A stretch of DNA of 64,000 nucleotides from Pseudomonas sp. ATCC PTA-122608 (lineage in GTDB: Bacteria > Pseudomonadota > Gammaproteobacteria > Pseudomonadales > Pseudomonadaceae): assembly GCF_001952855.1 (NCBI RefSeq), contig NZ_LPNO01000053.1, forward strand, positions 124,001 to 188,000. The letters are read 5' to 3'. Made by a program: the position numbers and the translations under genes. The notes under the pieces were generated by a model. The model was not told the origin of the DNA. It did no database searches and saw nothing but the letters and a program-made list of their open reading frames with translations. Below, one piece after another: positions 16,731-25,325 of the stretch; position 1 is the stretch's first letter, and each line of letters opens with the position of its first letter.

Positions 16731-16830
16731 TGTAGGAGCGAGCTTGCTCGCGAAAGGCGTCAACGATAACGCAGCGCGTCTGGTTTAACGCGGCGCTCTC
16801 AGGTTTTTCGCGAGCAAGCTAGCGCCTACA
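16731..16830. repeat. REPIN right of the GST gene, overlapping a small gene
   Basis: Inverted relative to the REPIN at 15975 and about 90% alike over 100 bases. Its right arm is mutated (AGCTAGCGCCTACA in place of AGCTCGCTCCTACA), and this arm carries the last codons and stop of the small membrane protein gene. Confidence 0.88.
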
Positions 16831-16995
16831 AAAGGCCCATACCCCAATTACAGCCGGAATGCCCAGCCCCACCCAGCTCAACGAATCCCACAACCCATCC
16901 CCCAGCAACGCCGCAAACAACCCGGCGGCACTCAGCAGCCCAATGGCCAGCGGGATACCGAACACCTTCCAGAAATTCGACTGCCGCGGCTTCAT
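16819..16995 (-). CDS. Small two-helix membrane protein (58 residues)
   Basis: Starts at the ATG overlapping the PepSY gene stop codon (ATGA), so it is translationally coupled to it. Two hydrophobic segments (about residues 9-28 and 36-54) predict an inner-membrane hairpin; the N-terminus is basic (MKPRQSNFW). The last three residues (CRR) and the TAG stop are encoded by the REPIN arm. The family is unknown to me. Small proteins in this position follow FoxB-like PepSY genes in other pseudomonads. Confidence 0.7.
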   Translation of the reverse strand: MKPRQSNFWKVFGIPLAIGLLSAAGLFAALLGDGLWDSLSWVGLGIPAVIGVWAFCRR

Positions 16996-18095
16996 GACTT
17001 GGCCGCCTTGCGCCGCACCAGCCACAGGTACACGCCACTGCCCAGAACGATAATGGTCAGCACATCCAGCACCGCCCAGAGAATCTTCATCGGCATGCCG
17101 CCGTAGTCACCGAAGTGCAGCGGTTGGGACATGCCCATGGCGTCCATGTACCACGGCCGTTCGGCGATGGCGGTGACGTGCAGGTTGCTGGCGTCGATCA
17201 ACACCGGCGTCAGCAGGTGCGAGGTCAGGTGAGTGCTGCCTTTCATGAACACCGCGTAGTGATGCTCGCTGGAAAAGCGCGTGCCGGGGAACGCGATAAA
17301 GTCCGGCTCCATGCCCGGCGCGGCCTTGGCGGCGATCGTCAGCAGGTCGGTGGCGGGGGCGCGCAAGGTCAGCGGCGGGGCGTCTTTGTAGGGTTCGATC
17401 ATCGCGCTGAGGCTGTCGGTACGCCAGGCGGCGATGATCAGGTCGGCGCAGGCGCTGATCACGCCGGTCACGCCCACCACCAGCGCCCAGGTCAGGGTGA
17501 CCACGCCGATCAGATTGTGCAGGTCGAGCCTGCGCAGGCGGGTGGATTTGTCCTGGCGCACCGTGGCGAATTTCAGCCGGCGCATGAACGGCAGGTACAA
17601 CACCGTGCCGGAGATGATCGCCAGCACAAACAGAATGCCCATGAACGCCAACAGCAACTTGCCCGGCAACCCGGCGAACATATCGACGTGCAGGCGCAGC
17701 AGGAACATCGTCAGCCCACCGTTGGCCGACGGCGTTTCCACCGCTTCACCGGTGCGGGCGTCGAGCATGAAGGTATGGGACGAATTGGGTTCGGTGCCGG
17801 CAGTGGCGGCCATGATCGCGATCACGCCGTTCTTGTCGTCTTCGTCCCACGCCAGGTATTGCATGGCTTCGCCGGGGCGATAAGCCTGGGCTTTGGCTAC
17901 CAGTTGTTCGAGGTTCAGCTGTGGGGTGTCAGCCGGCATGTGTGCCAGTTCGGGTTCGTTGCCCAGCAGGTGATCGATCTCGTGGTGGAAGATCAATGGC
18001 AGGCCGGTGAGGGCGAGCAGCAGCAGGAATACGGTGCAGACGAGACTGGTCCAGGTGTGGATGAAGGACCAGCGGCGGATGGTTTTGCTTTTCAT
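16992..18095 (-). CDS. PepSY-associated inner membrane protein, FoxB-like
   Basis: The 367-residue PepSY_TM family protein has four predicted membrane helices (near residues 10-32, about 142-165, about 190-215 and 335-357) and two periplasmic PepSY-type segments. Such proteins sit beside TonB-dependent siderophore receptors and take part in siderophore handling, for example reduction or release of iron at the inner membrane. It follows the receptor gene after 62 bp with a stem-loop and is coupled to the 58-residue protein downstream. Confidence 0.88.
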   Translation of the reverse strand: MKSKTIRRWSFIHTWTSLVCTVFLLLLALTGLPLIFHHEIDHLLGNEPELAHMPADTPQLNLEQLVAKAQAYRPGEAMQYLAWDEDDKNGVIAIMAATAGTEPNSSHTFMLDARTGEAVETPSANGGLTMFLLRLHVDMFAGLPGKLLLAFMGILFVLAIISGTVLYLPFMRRLKFATVRQDKSTRLRRLDLHNLIGVVTLTWALVVGVTGVISACADLIIAAWRTDSLSAMIEPYKDAPPLTLRAPATDLLTIAAKAAPGMEPDFIAFPGTRFSSEHHYAVFMKGSTHLTSHLLTPVLIDASNLHVTAIAERPWYMDAMGMSQPLHFGDYGGMPMKILWAVLDVLTIIVLGSGVYLWLVRRKAAKS

Positions 18096-18112
18096 GGTTC
18101 ATCCAAATGCAG

Positions 18113-18139
18113 AAGGGCCACGGTACAACCGTGACCCTT
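18113..18139 (-). promoter_or_regulatory. Stem-loop between the receptor and PepSY genes
   Basis: AAGGG-CACGGT pairs with ACCGTG-CCCTT around a three-base loop, with one internal mismatch. No T-run follows. It could set the ratio of receptor to downstream products by protecting the upstream mRNA. Confidence 0.6.
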
Positions 18140-18157
18140 GGGTACTACCTTAGCGGG

Positions 18158-20566
18158 TTACCACTTGTAGTTCACGGCAGCGACTACGTTGCGCTCATCA
18201 CCGTAGTAGCACCAGGCACCGTCGCACGTCGACAGGTAGTCCTTGTTGAAGATGTTCTTGGCGGTCACATCCACCGAAACACCCGCCAGCACCGGATTGA
18301 TTCGGCTCAGGTCGTAATGCACGGCAGCGTCGTACACGGTGTATGAACCGACGTGACCATTGGCAGTATTGGCGGTGTTGCCGTAGGTGTCACCCACGTA
18401 ACGCACACCCGCGCCCACACCGAAACCATCCAGAACACCCGAGTGCCACGTGTAATCAGACCACAGCGAAGCCTGGTTGCGCGGCACCAGCTTCATGCGG
18501 TTGCCCTTGTCGTCACCTTTGAGGATTTCGGTGTCGGTGTAGGTGTAGGAACCGACCAGTTTCAGGTTGTCGGTGACTTCCGAAGTCGCTTCCAGCTCCA
18601 AGCCGCGCACGCTGATTTCGCCGATCTGGCTGGTGACGTTGTTCTGGGTGACAGAAACGTTTTGCTGGCGCAGATCAAACACAGCAGCGGTCAGCAGGGT
18701 TTTGCTACCTACCGGCTGATACTTCACGCCCACTTCAGTTTGTTTGCCTTGGGTCGGTTTGAACGACTCGGTGGCACTGGCACTGGCGCCAGCCGTGGGC
18801 TGGAACGACTCGGTGTAGGAGATGTACGGGGTAATGCCCGAATCAAACACGTAGCTCAGGCCAGCGTTACCGCTGAAGGCTTTATCGCGCTGGGTGTTGG
18901 TGGCGTCATTCATGTTGAAGAACGTGGTGCCGGTGTGAATCCAGTCTTCACGGCCGCCCAAGGTCAGGCGCCACTTGTCCAAGGCAATTTGGTCCTGGAC
19001 GTATACGCCGGTCTGCACAGTCTTCTGGTTGTAGTCGTAGAAGGTGAACGGGGCGCCGGCAGGACGGGGTTGGTTATAGATCGGACGGTTCGGGTTGATG
19101 CTCGCGGCGCTGCCTTCGATCCAGTGGTAATCGGTGTTGCTGCGCTGATGATCCAGGCCGAGCAACAGGGTGTGGCTCAGGGCGCCGGTCTGGAAATCAG
19201 CCTGGAAGTTGTTGTCCACGGCCAGTTGCGCGATGTCTTCATCGACCTTGTCGTAGATTCGCGCCAGCATGCCGTCCGGGCCGACAGCGGTGTCGCCATA
19301 GCTGGAATAGGTGGTGTTGAAGGCCAGTTCGCTCTTGGTGTAGCGCAGGTTTTGCTTAAACTGCCAGACGTCGTTGAAGCGATGGTCAAAGGCATAACCC
19401 AGGGCGTAGTAGGTGCGATCGTAGTAATCCTGATCCGGTTCGCCGAGGTTTTTGTGGTGGGAAATCTTGCCGGCTGGCGAAGGCAGCTTTGTGCCTTGCA
19501 AGGGCAGGAACTGGCCGCTGATACCGGTATCGTCGCGGGTGAACTGCGAGAGCAGGGTCAGGTGGGTGTCGTCGTTGATGTTCCAGGTCAGGCTCGGCGC
19601 GATGTTGTAGCGCTTGTCTTCGATGTGGTCGATGGGCGTGCCGCTGTCACGTACTACGCCGTCGACGCGGTATAGGAACTGGCCTTCATCATCGATCTTG
19701 CCGGTGCTGTCGAAGCTGATCTGCTTACGGTTGTTGCTGCCGACTTCGGCGCGTACCGCGTGGCTGTCCTCGGCTTGTGGACGACGGCTGACCATGTCGA
19801 GCATGCCGCCCGGCGGGGTTTGGCCATAGACCGAGGAGGCCGGGCCGCGCAGCAGGGTGATGCGGTCGAGGTTCCAGGTCTCCTGTTTCGGGTTGGCGTA
19901 GGAGCCCTTGGGCAGCGGCAGGCCGTCGAGGAACTGGGTCGGCTCAAAGCCACGCACGCGCAGCCAGTCAGCCCGTGCATCGCTGCCGTAGCTGCTGGCG
20001 ATCACACCCGGCATGTAGCGTACGGCGTCATCAAGGTTTTGCACGCCGCGGTCTTCCATCTGGGCGCGGGTGATCACCGACATCGAGCGCGGGGCTTCGA
20101 CAATGGCGGTATCAGTCTTGGTGCCAGCGGCGGTGCGTGTGGCGACGTAACCCTCCACCGGCCCCCACGCACTTTCCGCATCCGCCTGCCCGGTGATACT
20201 GGTCTCCGGCAACGCCACAACCCCATCCGGAATCGCTACCAGGCTGAACGTGCCCGCACTGCTTTGCTCCAGTTGCAGCCCGGTCCCACGCAACGCTTCA
20301 CGCAACGCGCCCTGTGCATCGAATTGCCCTTTCACCGGCGCGGACGTCTTGCCCGACGCCAACCCTGGATTAAGCGTCAGCGCCAAACCGGCCTGGCTGG
20401 CGATCTGGTTCAGGGTGGTGGCCAGCGGCGCTGCCGGCAGGTTGTACGCGCGCACGCTGGACGCCTGTTCGGCGGCGATCAGCTGAGTGCTGGCCAGCGG
20501 GGCGCTGAGGGCAATGGCCACGGCTAACAGGCTGGGGCGCAACAAGGTGTCTAGCGTGCGGGACAT
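18158..20566 (-). CDS. fiuA: TonB-dependent ferric hydroxamate siderophore receptor with signalling domain, FiuA/FoxA type
   Basis: Outer-membrane transducer receptor of 802 residues. A signal peptide (to about residue 32) leads into an STN signalling domain (about 40-115), then the plug (AIVEAPRSMSVITRAQMEDRG) and a 22-strand-type barrel ending in the aromatic NYKW. The final CDGAWCYYGDERNV loop resembles FhuA-type hydroxamate receptors. The STN domain and the adjacent anti-sigma and sigma genes mean that substrate binding induces its own synthesis. The order sigma, FecR, receptor downstream of creBCD matches P. aeruginosa fiuIRA, which supports a ferrichrome receptor; the PepSY neighbour would fit foxA equally, so the substrate is open. 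Confidence 0.9.
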   Translation of the reverse strand: MSRTLDTLLRPSLLAVAIALSAPLASTQLIAAEQASSVRAYNLPAAPLATTLNQIASQAGLALTLNPGLASGKTSAPVKGQFDAQGALREALRGTGLQLEQSSAGTFSLVAIPDGVVALPETSITGQADAESAWGPVEGYVATRTAAGTKTDTAIVEAPRSMSVITRAQMEDRGVQNLDDAVRYMPGVIASSYGSDARADWLRVRGFEPTQFLDGLPLPKGSYANPKQETWNLDRITLLRGPASSVYGQTPPGGMLDMVSRRPQAEDSHAVRAEVGSNNRKQISFDSTGKIDDEGQFLYRVDGVVRDSGTPIDHIEDKRYNIAPSLTWNINDDTHLTLLSQFTRDDTGISGQFLPLQGTKLPSPAGKISHHKNLGEPDQDYYDRTYYALGYAFDHRFNDVWQFKQNLRYTKSELAFNTTYSSYGDTAVGPDGMLARIYDKVDEDIAQLAVDNNFQADFQTGALSHTLLLGLDHQRSNTDYHWIEGSAASINPNRPIYNQPRPAGAPFTFYDYNQKTVQTGVYVQDQIALDKWRLTLGGREDWIHTGTTFFNMNDATNTQRDKAFSGNAGLSYVFDSGITPYISYTESFQPTAGASASATESFKPTQGKQTEVGVKYQPVGSKTLLTAAVFDLRQQNVSVTQNNVTSQIGEISVRGLELEATSEVTDNLKLVGSYTYTDTEILKGDDKGNRMKLVPRNQASLWSDYTWHSGVLDGFGVGAGVRYVGDTYGNTANTANGHVGSYTVYDAAVHYDLSRINPVLAGVSVDVTAKNIFNKDYLSTCDGAWCYYGDERNVVAAVNYKW

Positions 20567-20638
20567 AGGGCGGCTCCTGAATGGAAATATTTCTCAATTG
20601 CCTATGTGCCGAACGAGATGCAGAAAGTGATAGGGCCG

Positions 20639-20657
20639 GATGAAAATAATTTCTATT
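20639..20657. promoter_or_regulatory. Weak Fur-like site before the receptor gene
   Basis: GATGAAAATAATTTCTATT matches the 19-bp Fur consensus at 12 positions. It lies about 75 bp before the receptor start, where a promoter for the cognate ECF sigma factor is also expected. Confidence 0.35.
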
Positions 20658-20698
20658 TGGCCCGCATCGGTGGCTCCAGGCGCTATTTTCCATAGCGG

Positions 20699-21676
20699 CT
20701 ATTGCGTGGGCGGCTTGGCCTTTACGGTGACCCACCATGGGGTGTGCTGCTCGATTTGCACGGGCAAGGTCGGCAGCAGTGCATTCAGCGCCAGGTTGGT
20801 GTCGTGCAGCGGAAAGCTGCCGGTGATCCGCAGGTCGGCCACTTGTTTATCCACACCCAGGTACCCGGTGCGGTAGCGGCTCAGTTCCTCAATCACATCA
20901 CCGAGGCGCGCGTTGTCTACCACCAGCATGCCGCGCGTCCAGGCGTCGGTGCCGGGGCTGACAGCCAGCATCGGGCCGAGGCCGTCGCGGCGCATCAGTA
21001 CTTGCTGGCCTTCCTTGAAGACCTGCTCCTGATGCAACGCCTCAGGCTGCGCGCCGACGGCCGACTGCAACACGCTGAGGCGCGTGCCTTCCTCTTCGCG
21101 CTTGACGATAAACCGCGTGCCCAAGGCGCGCAGGCTGCCTTCGCGGGTTTCGACAAAAAACGGGCGGGCGTCGTTGTGGCCGGTCTCGACGAGGATCTCG
21201 CCTTCCTGCAACACGATCACTCGACGTTTCTCGTCGAAGCGCACGTCGATAGCGCTGTGGGTGTTGAGGTTGATCACCGTACCGTCCGCCAGCTTCAGCG
21301 TGCGCTGTTCGCCGGTGGCGGTGCGCTGGTCGGCCAGCCAATAGTTGAGCGGCATGTAGCGCTGGCCGGCGAAGAGCACCAGGCCGCACACCAGCACCAC
21401 GCTGGCCAGGCCGCTGCCGAGCTTGCGCACGCGGCGACGAATGCCTTCGCGCGAGCTCAATAACGCCGCACGGGCCGGGCCCGAGGCCACGCTGAAACGC
21501 TGATCGAGCATGCCCAGTTGGCGCCAGGCCCGGGCGTGTTCTTCATTGCTGGCCAGCCATTTGGCGAATTCTTCCTGTTCCACGGCGCTGCCGTCGCCCG
21601 AATCGAGGGACAGTTGCCAGGCAATGGCGGCGTCGAGCACCCGTGCCGAGACCGGCTTGGAGCTGACCGGGCTCAC
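20699..21676 (-). CDS. fiuR: FecR-type anti-sigma factor/sigma regulator
   Basis: Cell-surface-signalling anti-sigma protein of 325 residues that links the receptor STN domain to the sigma factor. The N-terminal cytoplasmic domain has the FecR pattern (ARVLDAAIAWQLSLDSG, FAKWLASNEEHARAW). One membrane helix lies near residues 95-110, and the periplasmic FecR domain has TATGEQRTLKLADGTVINLNT. I use the GTG at 21676 because it overlaps the sigma stop codon (GTGA); a longer frame starts 30 bases earlier inside the sigma gene. Confidence 0.9.
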   Translation of the reverse strand: MSPVSSKPVSARVLDAAIAWQLSLDSGDGSAVEQEEFAKWLASNEEHARAWRQLGMLDQRFSVASGPARAALLSSREGIRRRVRKLGSGLASVVLVCGLVLFAGQRYMPLNYWLADQRTATGEQRTLKLADGTVINLNTHSAIDVRFDEKRRVIVLQEGEILVETGHNDARPFFVETREGSLRALGTRFIVKREEEGTRLSVLQSAVGAQPEALHQEQVFKEGQQVLMRRDGLGPMLAVSPGTDAWTRGMLVVDNARLGDVIEELSRYRTGYLGVDKQVADLRITGSFPLHDTNLALNALLPTLPVQIEQHTPWWVTVKAKPPTQ

Positions 21677-22191
21677 AGCGGCTCGCCATACAGGGCGATG
21701 TAGCACTGGCGAATGCCTTGGGCCAGGTATTGCCGCACCCTAGGCACGGAAACCCCGAGGCGCTGGGCGATTTCGGCGTGGCCCATGCCATCGAGGCGGT
21801 TATAGAGGAAGGCCGCGCGGGCTTTGCTCGAGAGTTTGCCCAGCAGGCGGTCGATGGCCTTGAGGTCTTCGAGGATCAGTTGCTGCTCTTCCGGTGACGG
21901 GTGCTCGCTTTCCGGGATCAGCATCAGCTCGGTGAGGTAAGCCTGTTCCAGCGCGGCGCGGCGGAAGTAGTCGAACAGCAGGCCCTTGGCGATGGCCACC
22001 AGGAAGGCCCGCGGCTCGCGGGGTTCGCGCAGTTCTTCACGGCCCAGCAGGCGCATGAAGGTGTCCTGGCTCAGGTCTTCGGCACGGCTGGGGCAGGCCA
22101 TATTGCGTCGCAGCCACGCCAACAGCCAGCTGCGATGGTCGCGGTACAACGCGCCAACAAGCTCACTGTGGGGACTTTGGATTGACGACAA
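21673..22191 (-). CDS. fiuI: ECF sigma factor, FecI/FiuI type
   Basis: Iron-starvation ECF sigma factor of 172 residues. Region 2 (RAEDLSQDTFMRLLG) and region 4 (GHAEIAQRLGVSVPRVRQYLAQG) are clear. No ATG fits upstream; the first usable codon is TTG at 22191 and it has no convincing ribosome binding site, so the start is uncertain and translation may be weak. A Fur-type palindrome lies 30 bases upstream. Directs transcription of the receptor gene. Confidence 0.88.
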   Translation of the reverse strand: MSSIQSPHSELVGALYRDHRSWLLAWLRRNMACPSRAEDLSQDTFMRLLGREELREPREPRAFLVAIAKGLLFDYFRRAALEQAYLTELMLIPESEHPSPEEQQLILEDLKAIDRLLGKLSSKARAAFLYNRLDGMGHAEIAQRLGVSVPRVRQYLAQGIRQCYIALYGEPL

Positions 22192-22220
22192 GGCGACACC
22201 GATCGGGAGGTTTAAACTAA

Positions 22221-22235
22221 CGAGAATTATTCGCG
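22221..22235. promoter_or_regulatory. Fur box before the ECF sigma gene
   Basis: CGAGAATTATTCGCG is a near-perfect palindrome (six of seven pairs) around the GAGAAT-ATTC core of bacterial Fur sites. It lies 30 bp upstream of the TTG start, fitting iron repression of fiuI and fiuR. Confidence 0.65.
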
Positions 22236-22318
22236 ATTGTGGCAGAGGTGTTGGAAGGGTGCAATTGGCGTTGGTCGGGCGGCGGCGTAATGATATCTAT
22301 CATGATGATGCAGCTTAC

Positions 22319-22451
22319 TGTGGCGAGGGAGCTTGCTCCCGCTCGGCTGCGCAGCAGTCGTAATCCAGGCAGTGCATTTATTCAGTTGGAAATGGGTTGG
22401 CTGATTTTGGGGGCGCTTCGCACCCCGGCGGGAGCAAGCTCCCTCGCCACA
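22319..22451. repeat. REPIN, GGGAGCTTGCTCCC variety
   Basis: TGTGGCGAGGGAGCTTGCTC and its complement stand at the ends of a 133-bp element, with an internal CCCGCTCGGCTGCGC segment. It is related to the element at 3685. Confidence 0.85.
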
Positions 22452-22452
22452 A

Positions 22453-23160
22453 TTAGAATGAGGGCGCTTGCTTGCGGCGTTTCCATTGGCCCAGGCGCTG
22501 TTGTAACGCGTGCGGGCTGTCGATCTGCTGCTGCCGTGCGCGGCTGAACAAAATCAACATCAACTCTGCCGTTGCCAACGCATCCGCACTGGCATGATGG
22601 CGCTCGCCCACTTGCAGCTTGAAATGCGTGATCCAGTCATCCAGTCCGGCTTCGCGGATATTGGCATCAGGGCACAGCAGCGGGGCGATGTCGGCCACGT
22701 CCAGGAAAGGGTGGTTCAAGCGATAGCCCAGGCTGTCCTTGAGCGCCCGGCACAGCATGTGTTGATCGAAGGGCGCATGAAACGCCAGCAGCGGGCTGTC
22801 ACCGACAAACTCCATGAAGTCCATCAGCGCTTCTGCCGGGTCACTGCCCGCCGCGATGGCGCTGGGGCCCAGGCCGTGGATCAGCACGCTGGGGCTGATC
22901 TTGGCCTCGGCCCGTTGCAGGGTGCGTTCGAACAGTTGGGAGAAATCCACCGCGCCGTCCTCGATCACCACCGCGCCGATGGAAAGCACTTGGTCACGAT
23001 TAAGGTTCAGGCCGCTGGTTTCGAGGTCCACCACTACCCAGCGCTGGTCCCGCAGCGAACCGTCCCCCAGCTCCCGTGGCTTGGGCAATTGTTCGACACG
23101 CCGCTGTTGCGCCGGGTCCAGGCCAGGTTTGGTTTTACGCAGCCAACCCAACAAGTTCAC
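22453..23160 (-). CDS. DEDDh 3'-5' exonuclease (DNA polymerase III epsilon-like)
   Basis: The 235-residue exonuclease domain protein has all DEDDh motifs: Asp45-Glu47 (VVDLETSG), the HAPFDQHML block and the HHASADALATAEL block with catalytic His and Asp. It lacks the polymerase-binding tail of DnaQ. Its ATG overlaps the stop of the upstream DUF294/CBS gene (ATGA), a pairing common in Pseudomonas, though the functional link is unknown. Confidence 0.9.
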   Translation of the reverse strand: MNLLGWLRKTKPGLDPAQQRRVEQLPKPRELGDGSLRDQRWVVVDLETSGLNLNRDQVLSIGAVVIEDGAVDFSQLFERTLQRAEAKISPSVLIHGLGPSAIAAGSDPAEALMDFMEFVGDSPLLAFHAPFDQHMLCRALKDSLGYRLNHPFLDVADIAPLLCPDANIREAGLDDWITHFKLQVGERHHASADALATAELMLILFSRARQQQIDSPHALQQRLGQWKRRKQAPSF

Positions 23161-25118
23161 AGCTGATACCGCAAGGTCAGGCTGCTTTGCAGGCGTTGGG
23201 CCTGACGCAGGGATTCGCGCAGGATGCGCCGGTCCAGATGGTTGAGGCTGTCGGGGTCAACCCGGTTGGAGTAGGGCAGGTTCTCGCGGGTTTGCAGTTG
23301 GTGCTGCTGCATACGGGTTTGCTGGATGAAGTGGTAGGCCTCTTCATAGGCCGCACCGTCCAGGCGTTCGATGACTTCCTTGGCCACCAGTTGGCGCAAG
23401 CGCTCCAGGGTGTTGATGGCGCTGATGCCATTGGCCAATGCCAGCAGCCGGGCGCCGTCGACAAAGGGCGTGAGGCCTTGCACCTTGAGGTCGAGTGTCG
23501 CCTTGTCTGCGCCTTTGCGCGTCAGCACGAAATCCCGGAAACGCCCCACCGGCGGGCGCTGGCGTAACGCGTTGTCCGCCAGCATGCGCTGGAACAAACG
23601 GTTGTCTGCCACCTGATCGAGAATGCCCTGGCGCAATTGCTCGCACCCTTGCTCATCACCCCAGACCACCCGCAAATCAAAATAGATACTCGAACCCAGC
23701 AGGTTCTCTGGCGTTGCCTCGCGAATAAACCCGGCAAAACGCCGCGCCCATTCCGCCCGGGACAGGCACAGCTCAGGGTTGCCGGCCATGATGTTGCCCT
23801 TGCACAGGGTAAAGCCGCACAGCGCCAGGCTCTGGTTGATCTGCTGTGCCAGGGGCAGCAGGCGGCCACGAATCTCGGCGGCTTCGGCGGCGTCCTTGGC
23901 TTCGAACAAAATGCCGTTGTCCTGGTCGGTATACAGCGTCTGCTCGCGGCGGCCCTCGCTGCCGAAACACAACCAGCTGAACGGCACGCCGGGGTCGCCC
24001 TTGTCAGCCAGGGTTAGCTCGATAACGCGGCACACCGTGTGGTCGTTGAGCAAGGTGATGATGTGGGTGATCTGCGTGGACGAAGCACCGTGGGCGAGCA
24101 TGCGCTCCACCAACTGGCCGATTTCGCCACGGATCGCCACCAGGTTTTCGACCCTGGGCGCATTGCGAATGGTGCGCGCGAGGTGCACCAGGTCTACCCG
24201 TTGCAGGGAAAACAGATCACGTTCGGAGACTACGCCGCACAGACGCTGATCCTTGACCAGGCACACGTGGGCAATATGCCGTTCGGTCATCGCGATCGCG
24301 GCGTCGAAGGCGCTGTGGTCCGGGGTGAGGAAGAACGGCGCCTGGGTCATATGGCGCTTGATGCTCTGGTTGAAATCACTGGTGCCGTCGGCCACCACCT
24401 GGCGCAGGTCCCGCAGGGTGAAAATCCCCAGGGGCGCCTTGTGTTCATCCACGATCACGATGCTGCCCACTTGTTGCTCGTGCATTTGCGTGACCGCTTC
24501 ACGCAGCGGCGTCAGCGGGCTGCAGGTCACCGGGTGACGCATGGCCAATTCGCCCAGGCGGGTGTTCAGCGAGTATTGCGTGCCGAGGGTTTCCACGGCC
24601 TTCTGCTGGACTTGCTGGTTGACCTGGTCCAGCAGGCTGCTCACTCCGCGCAAAGCGAAGTCGCGGAAGGCGCTGGAAAGGGCGAACAGCTTGATAAAGG
24701 CCGGCTTGTTCAGTTGCAGGCAGAAGGTGTCTTCGGCGGCTTTATGCTCGGTGCGGGTCGCCCGTTCTCCGAGCAACGCCGCCAGCGGAAAACATTCACC
24801 GGTGGTGATTTCAAAGGTGGTTTCGGCCGAGTCGGGGCGCTCGCCGACCACGCGCCCTTGCTTGACGATATAGAAGTGTTCCACCGGCCCGCCCGACGGC
24901 TTGAGGATACTTTCGCCGGGGGCGTAGAAGCGCAATTGGCACTGCTCTACCAGAAATCCCAGGTGGGTGTTTTCCATCTGGTTGAACGGTGGGAAGCGTT
25001 GCAGGAATTGCAGGGTGCCGTGGATGTTCTGCAACACAGCGGTTTTCCCCGCTTGTGTGAAAGCATCAGCTTTACTCATACCTATGACCGCAGTTTTTTT
25101 GTCGTTATCGTGCCTCAT
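23157..25118 (-). CDS. Cyclic-nucleotide-binding/CBS/DUF294 nucleotidyltransferase-like protein
   Basis: Cytoplasmic 653-residue protein in four parts: a cyclic-nucleotide-binding-type domain (about 40-150), a pair of CBS domains (about 170-295, with AVTQMHEQQVGSIVIVDE), a DUF294 nucleotidyltransferase-like domain with the signature GSEGRREQTLYTDQDNG, and a DUF294 C-terminal helical domain. The signature resembles that of GlnD-type enzymes, so a role in nucleotide sensing or protein modification is likely but unproven. AGGAG six bases before ATG 25118 decides the start. Coupled to the exonuclease gene. Confidence 0.88.
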   Translation of the reverse strand: MRHDNDKKTAVIGMSKADAFTQAGKTAVLQNIHGTLQFLQRFPPFNQMENTHLGFLVEQCQLRFYAPGESILKPSGGPVEHFYIVKQGRVVGERPDSAETTFEITTGECFPLAALLGERATRTEHKAAEDTFCLQLNKPAFIKLFALSSAFRDFALRGVSSLLDQVNQQVQQKAVETLGTQYSLNTRLGELAMRHPVTCSPLTPLREAVTQMHEQQVGSIVIVDEHKAPLGIFTLRDLRQVVADGTSDFNQSIKRHMTQAPFFLTPDHSAFDAAIAMTERHIAHVCLVKDQRLCGVVSERDLFSLQRVDLVHLARTIRNAPRVENLVAIRGEIGQLVERMLAHGASSTQITHIITLLNDHTVCRVIELTLADKGDPGVPFSWLCFGSEGRREQTLYTDQDNGILFEAKDAAEAAEIRGRLLPLAQQINQSLALCGFTLCKGNIMAGNPELCLSRAEWARRFAGFIREATPENLLGSSIYFDLRVVWGDEQGCEQLRQGILDQVADNRLFQRMLADNALRQRPPVGRFRDFVLTRKGADKATLDLKVQGLTPFVDGARLLALANGISAINTLERLRQLVAKEVIERLDGAAYEEAYHFIQQTRMQQHQLQTRENLPYSNRVDPDSLNHLDRRILRESLRQAQRLQSSLTLRYQL

Positions 25119-25325
25119 GGTCGGCTCCTGCGCTGCGGGTGCCCATTGGACGTAAGTCTAGGTAGCGATTCGCCCTCACTGACTAGGGAAAAACCTTACA
25201 TGAATATCGTCCAAACCCCGTAGAACGCCCACTAGGCAAACTTTCCGACGAAGTGCACATTGTTCGCCCTTCCGGTGATGTCTGACTTCTGTGCTGGGAG
25301 ATTGATCAGAACTGCCGAGAAACGT

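Noticed and set aside
21677-21706. Longer N-terminus for the FecR-type protein
   Set aside because: The extra codons lie inside the sigma gene; the GTG overlapping the sigma stop gives the usual FecR start.
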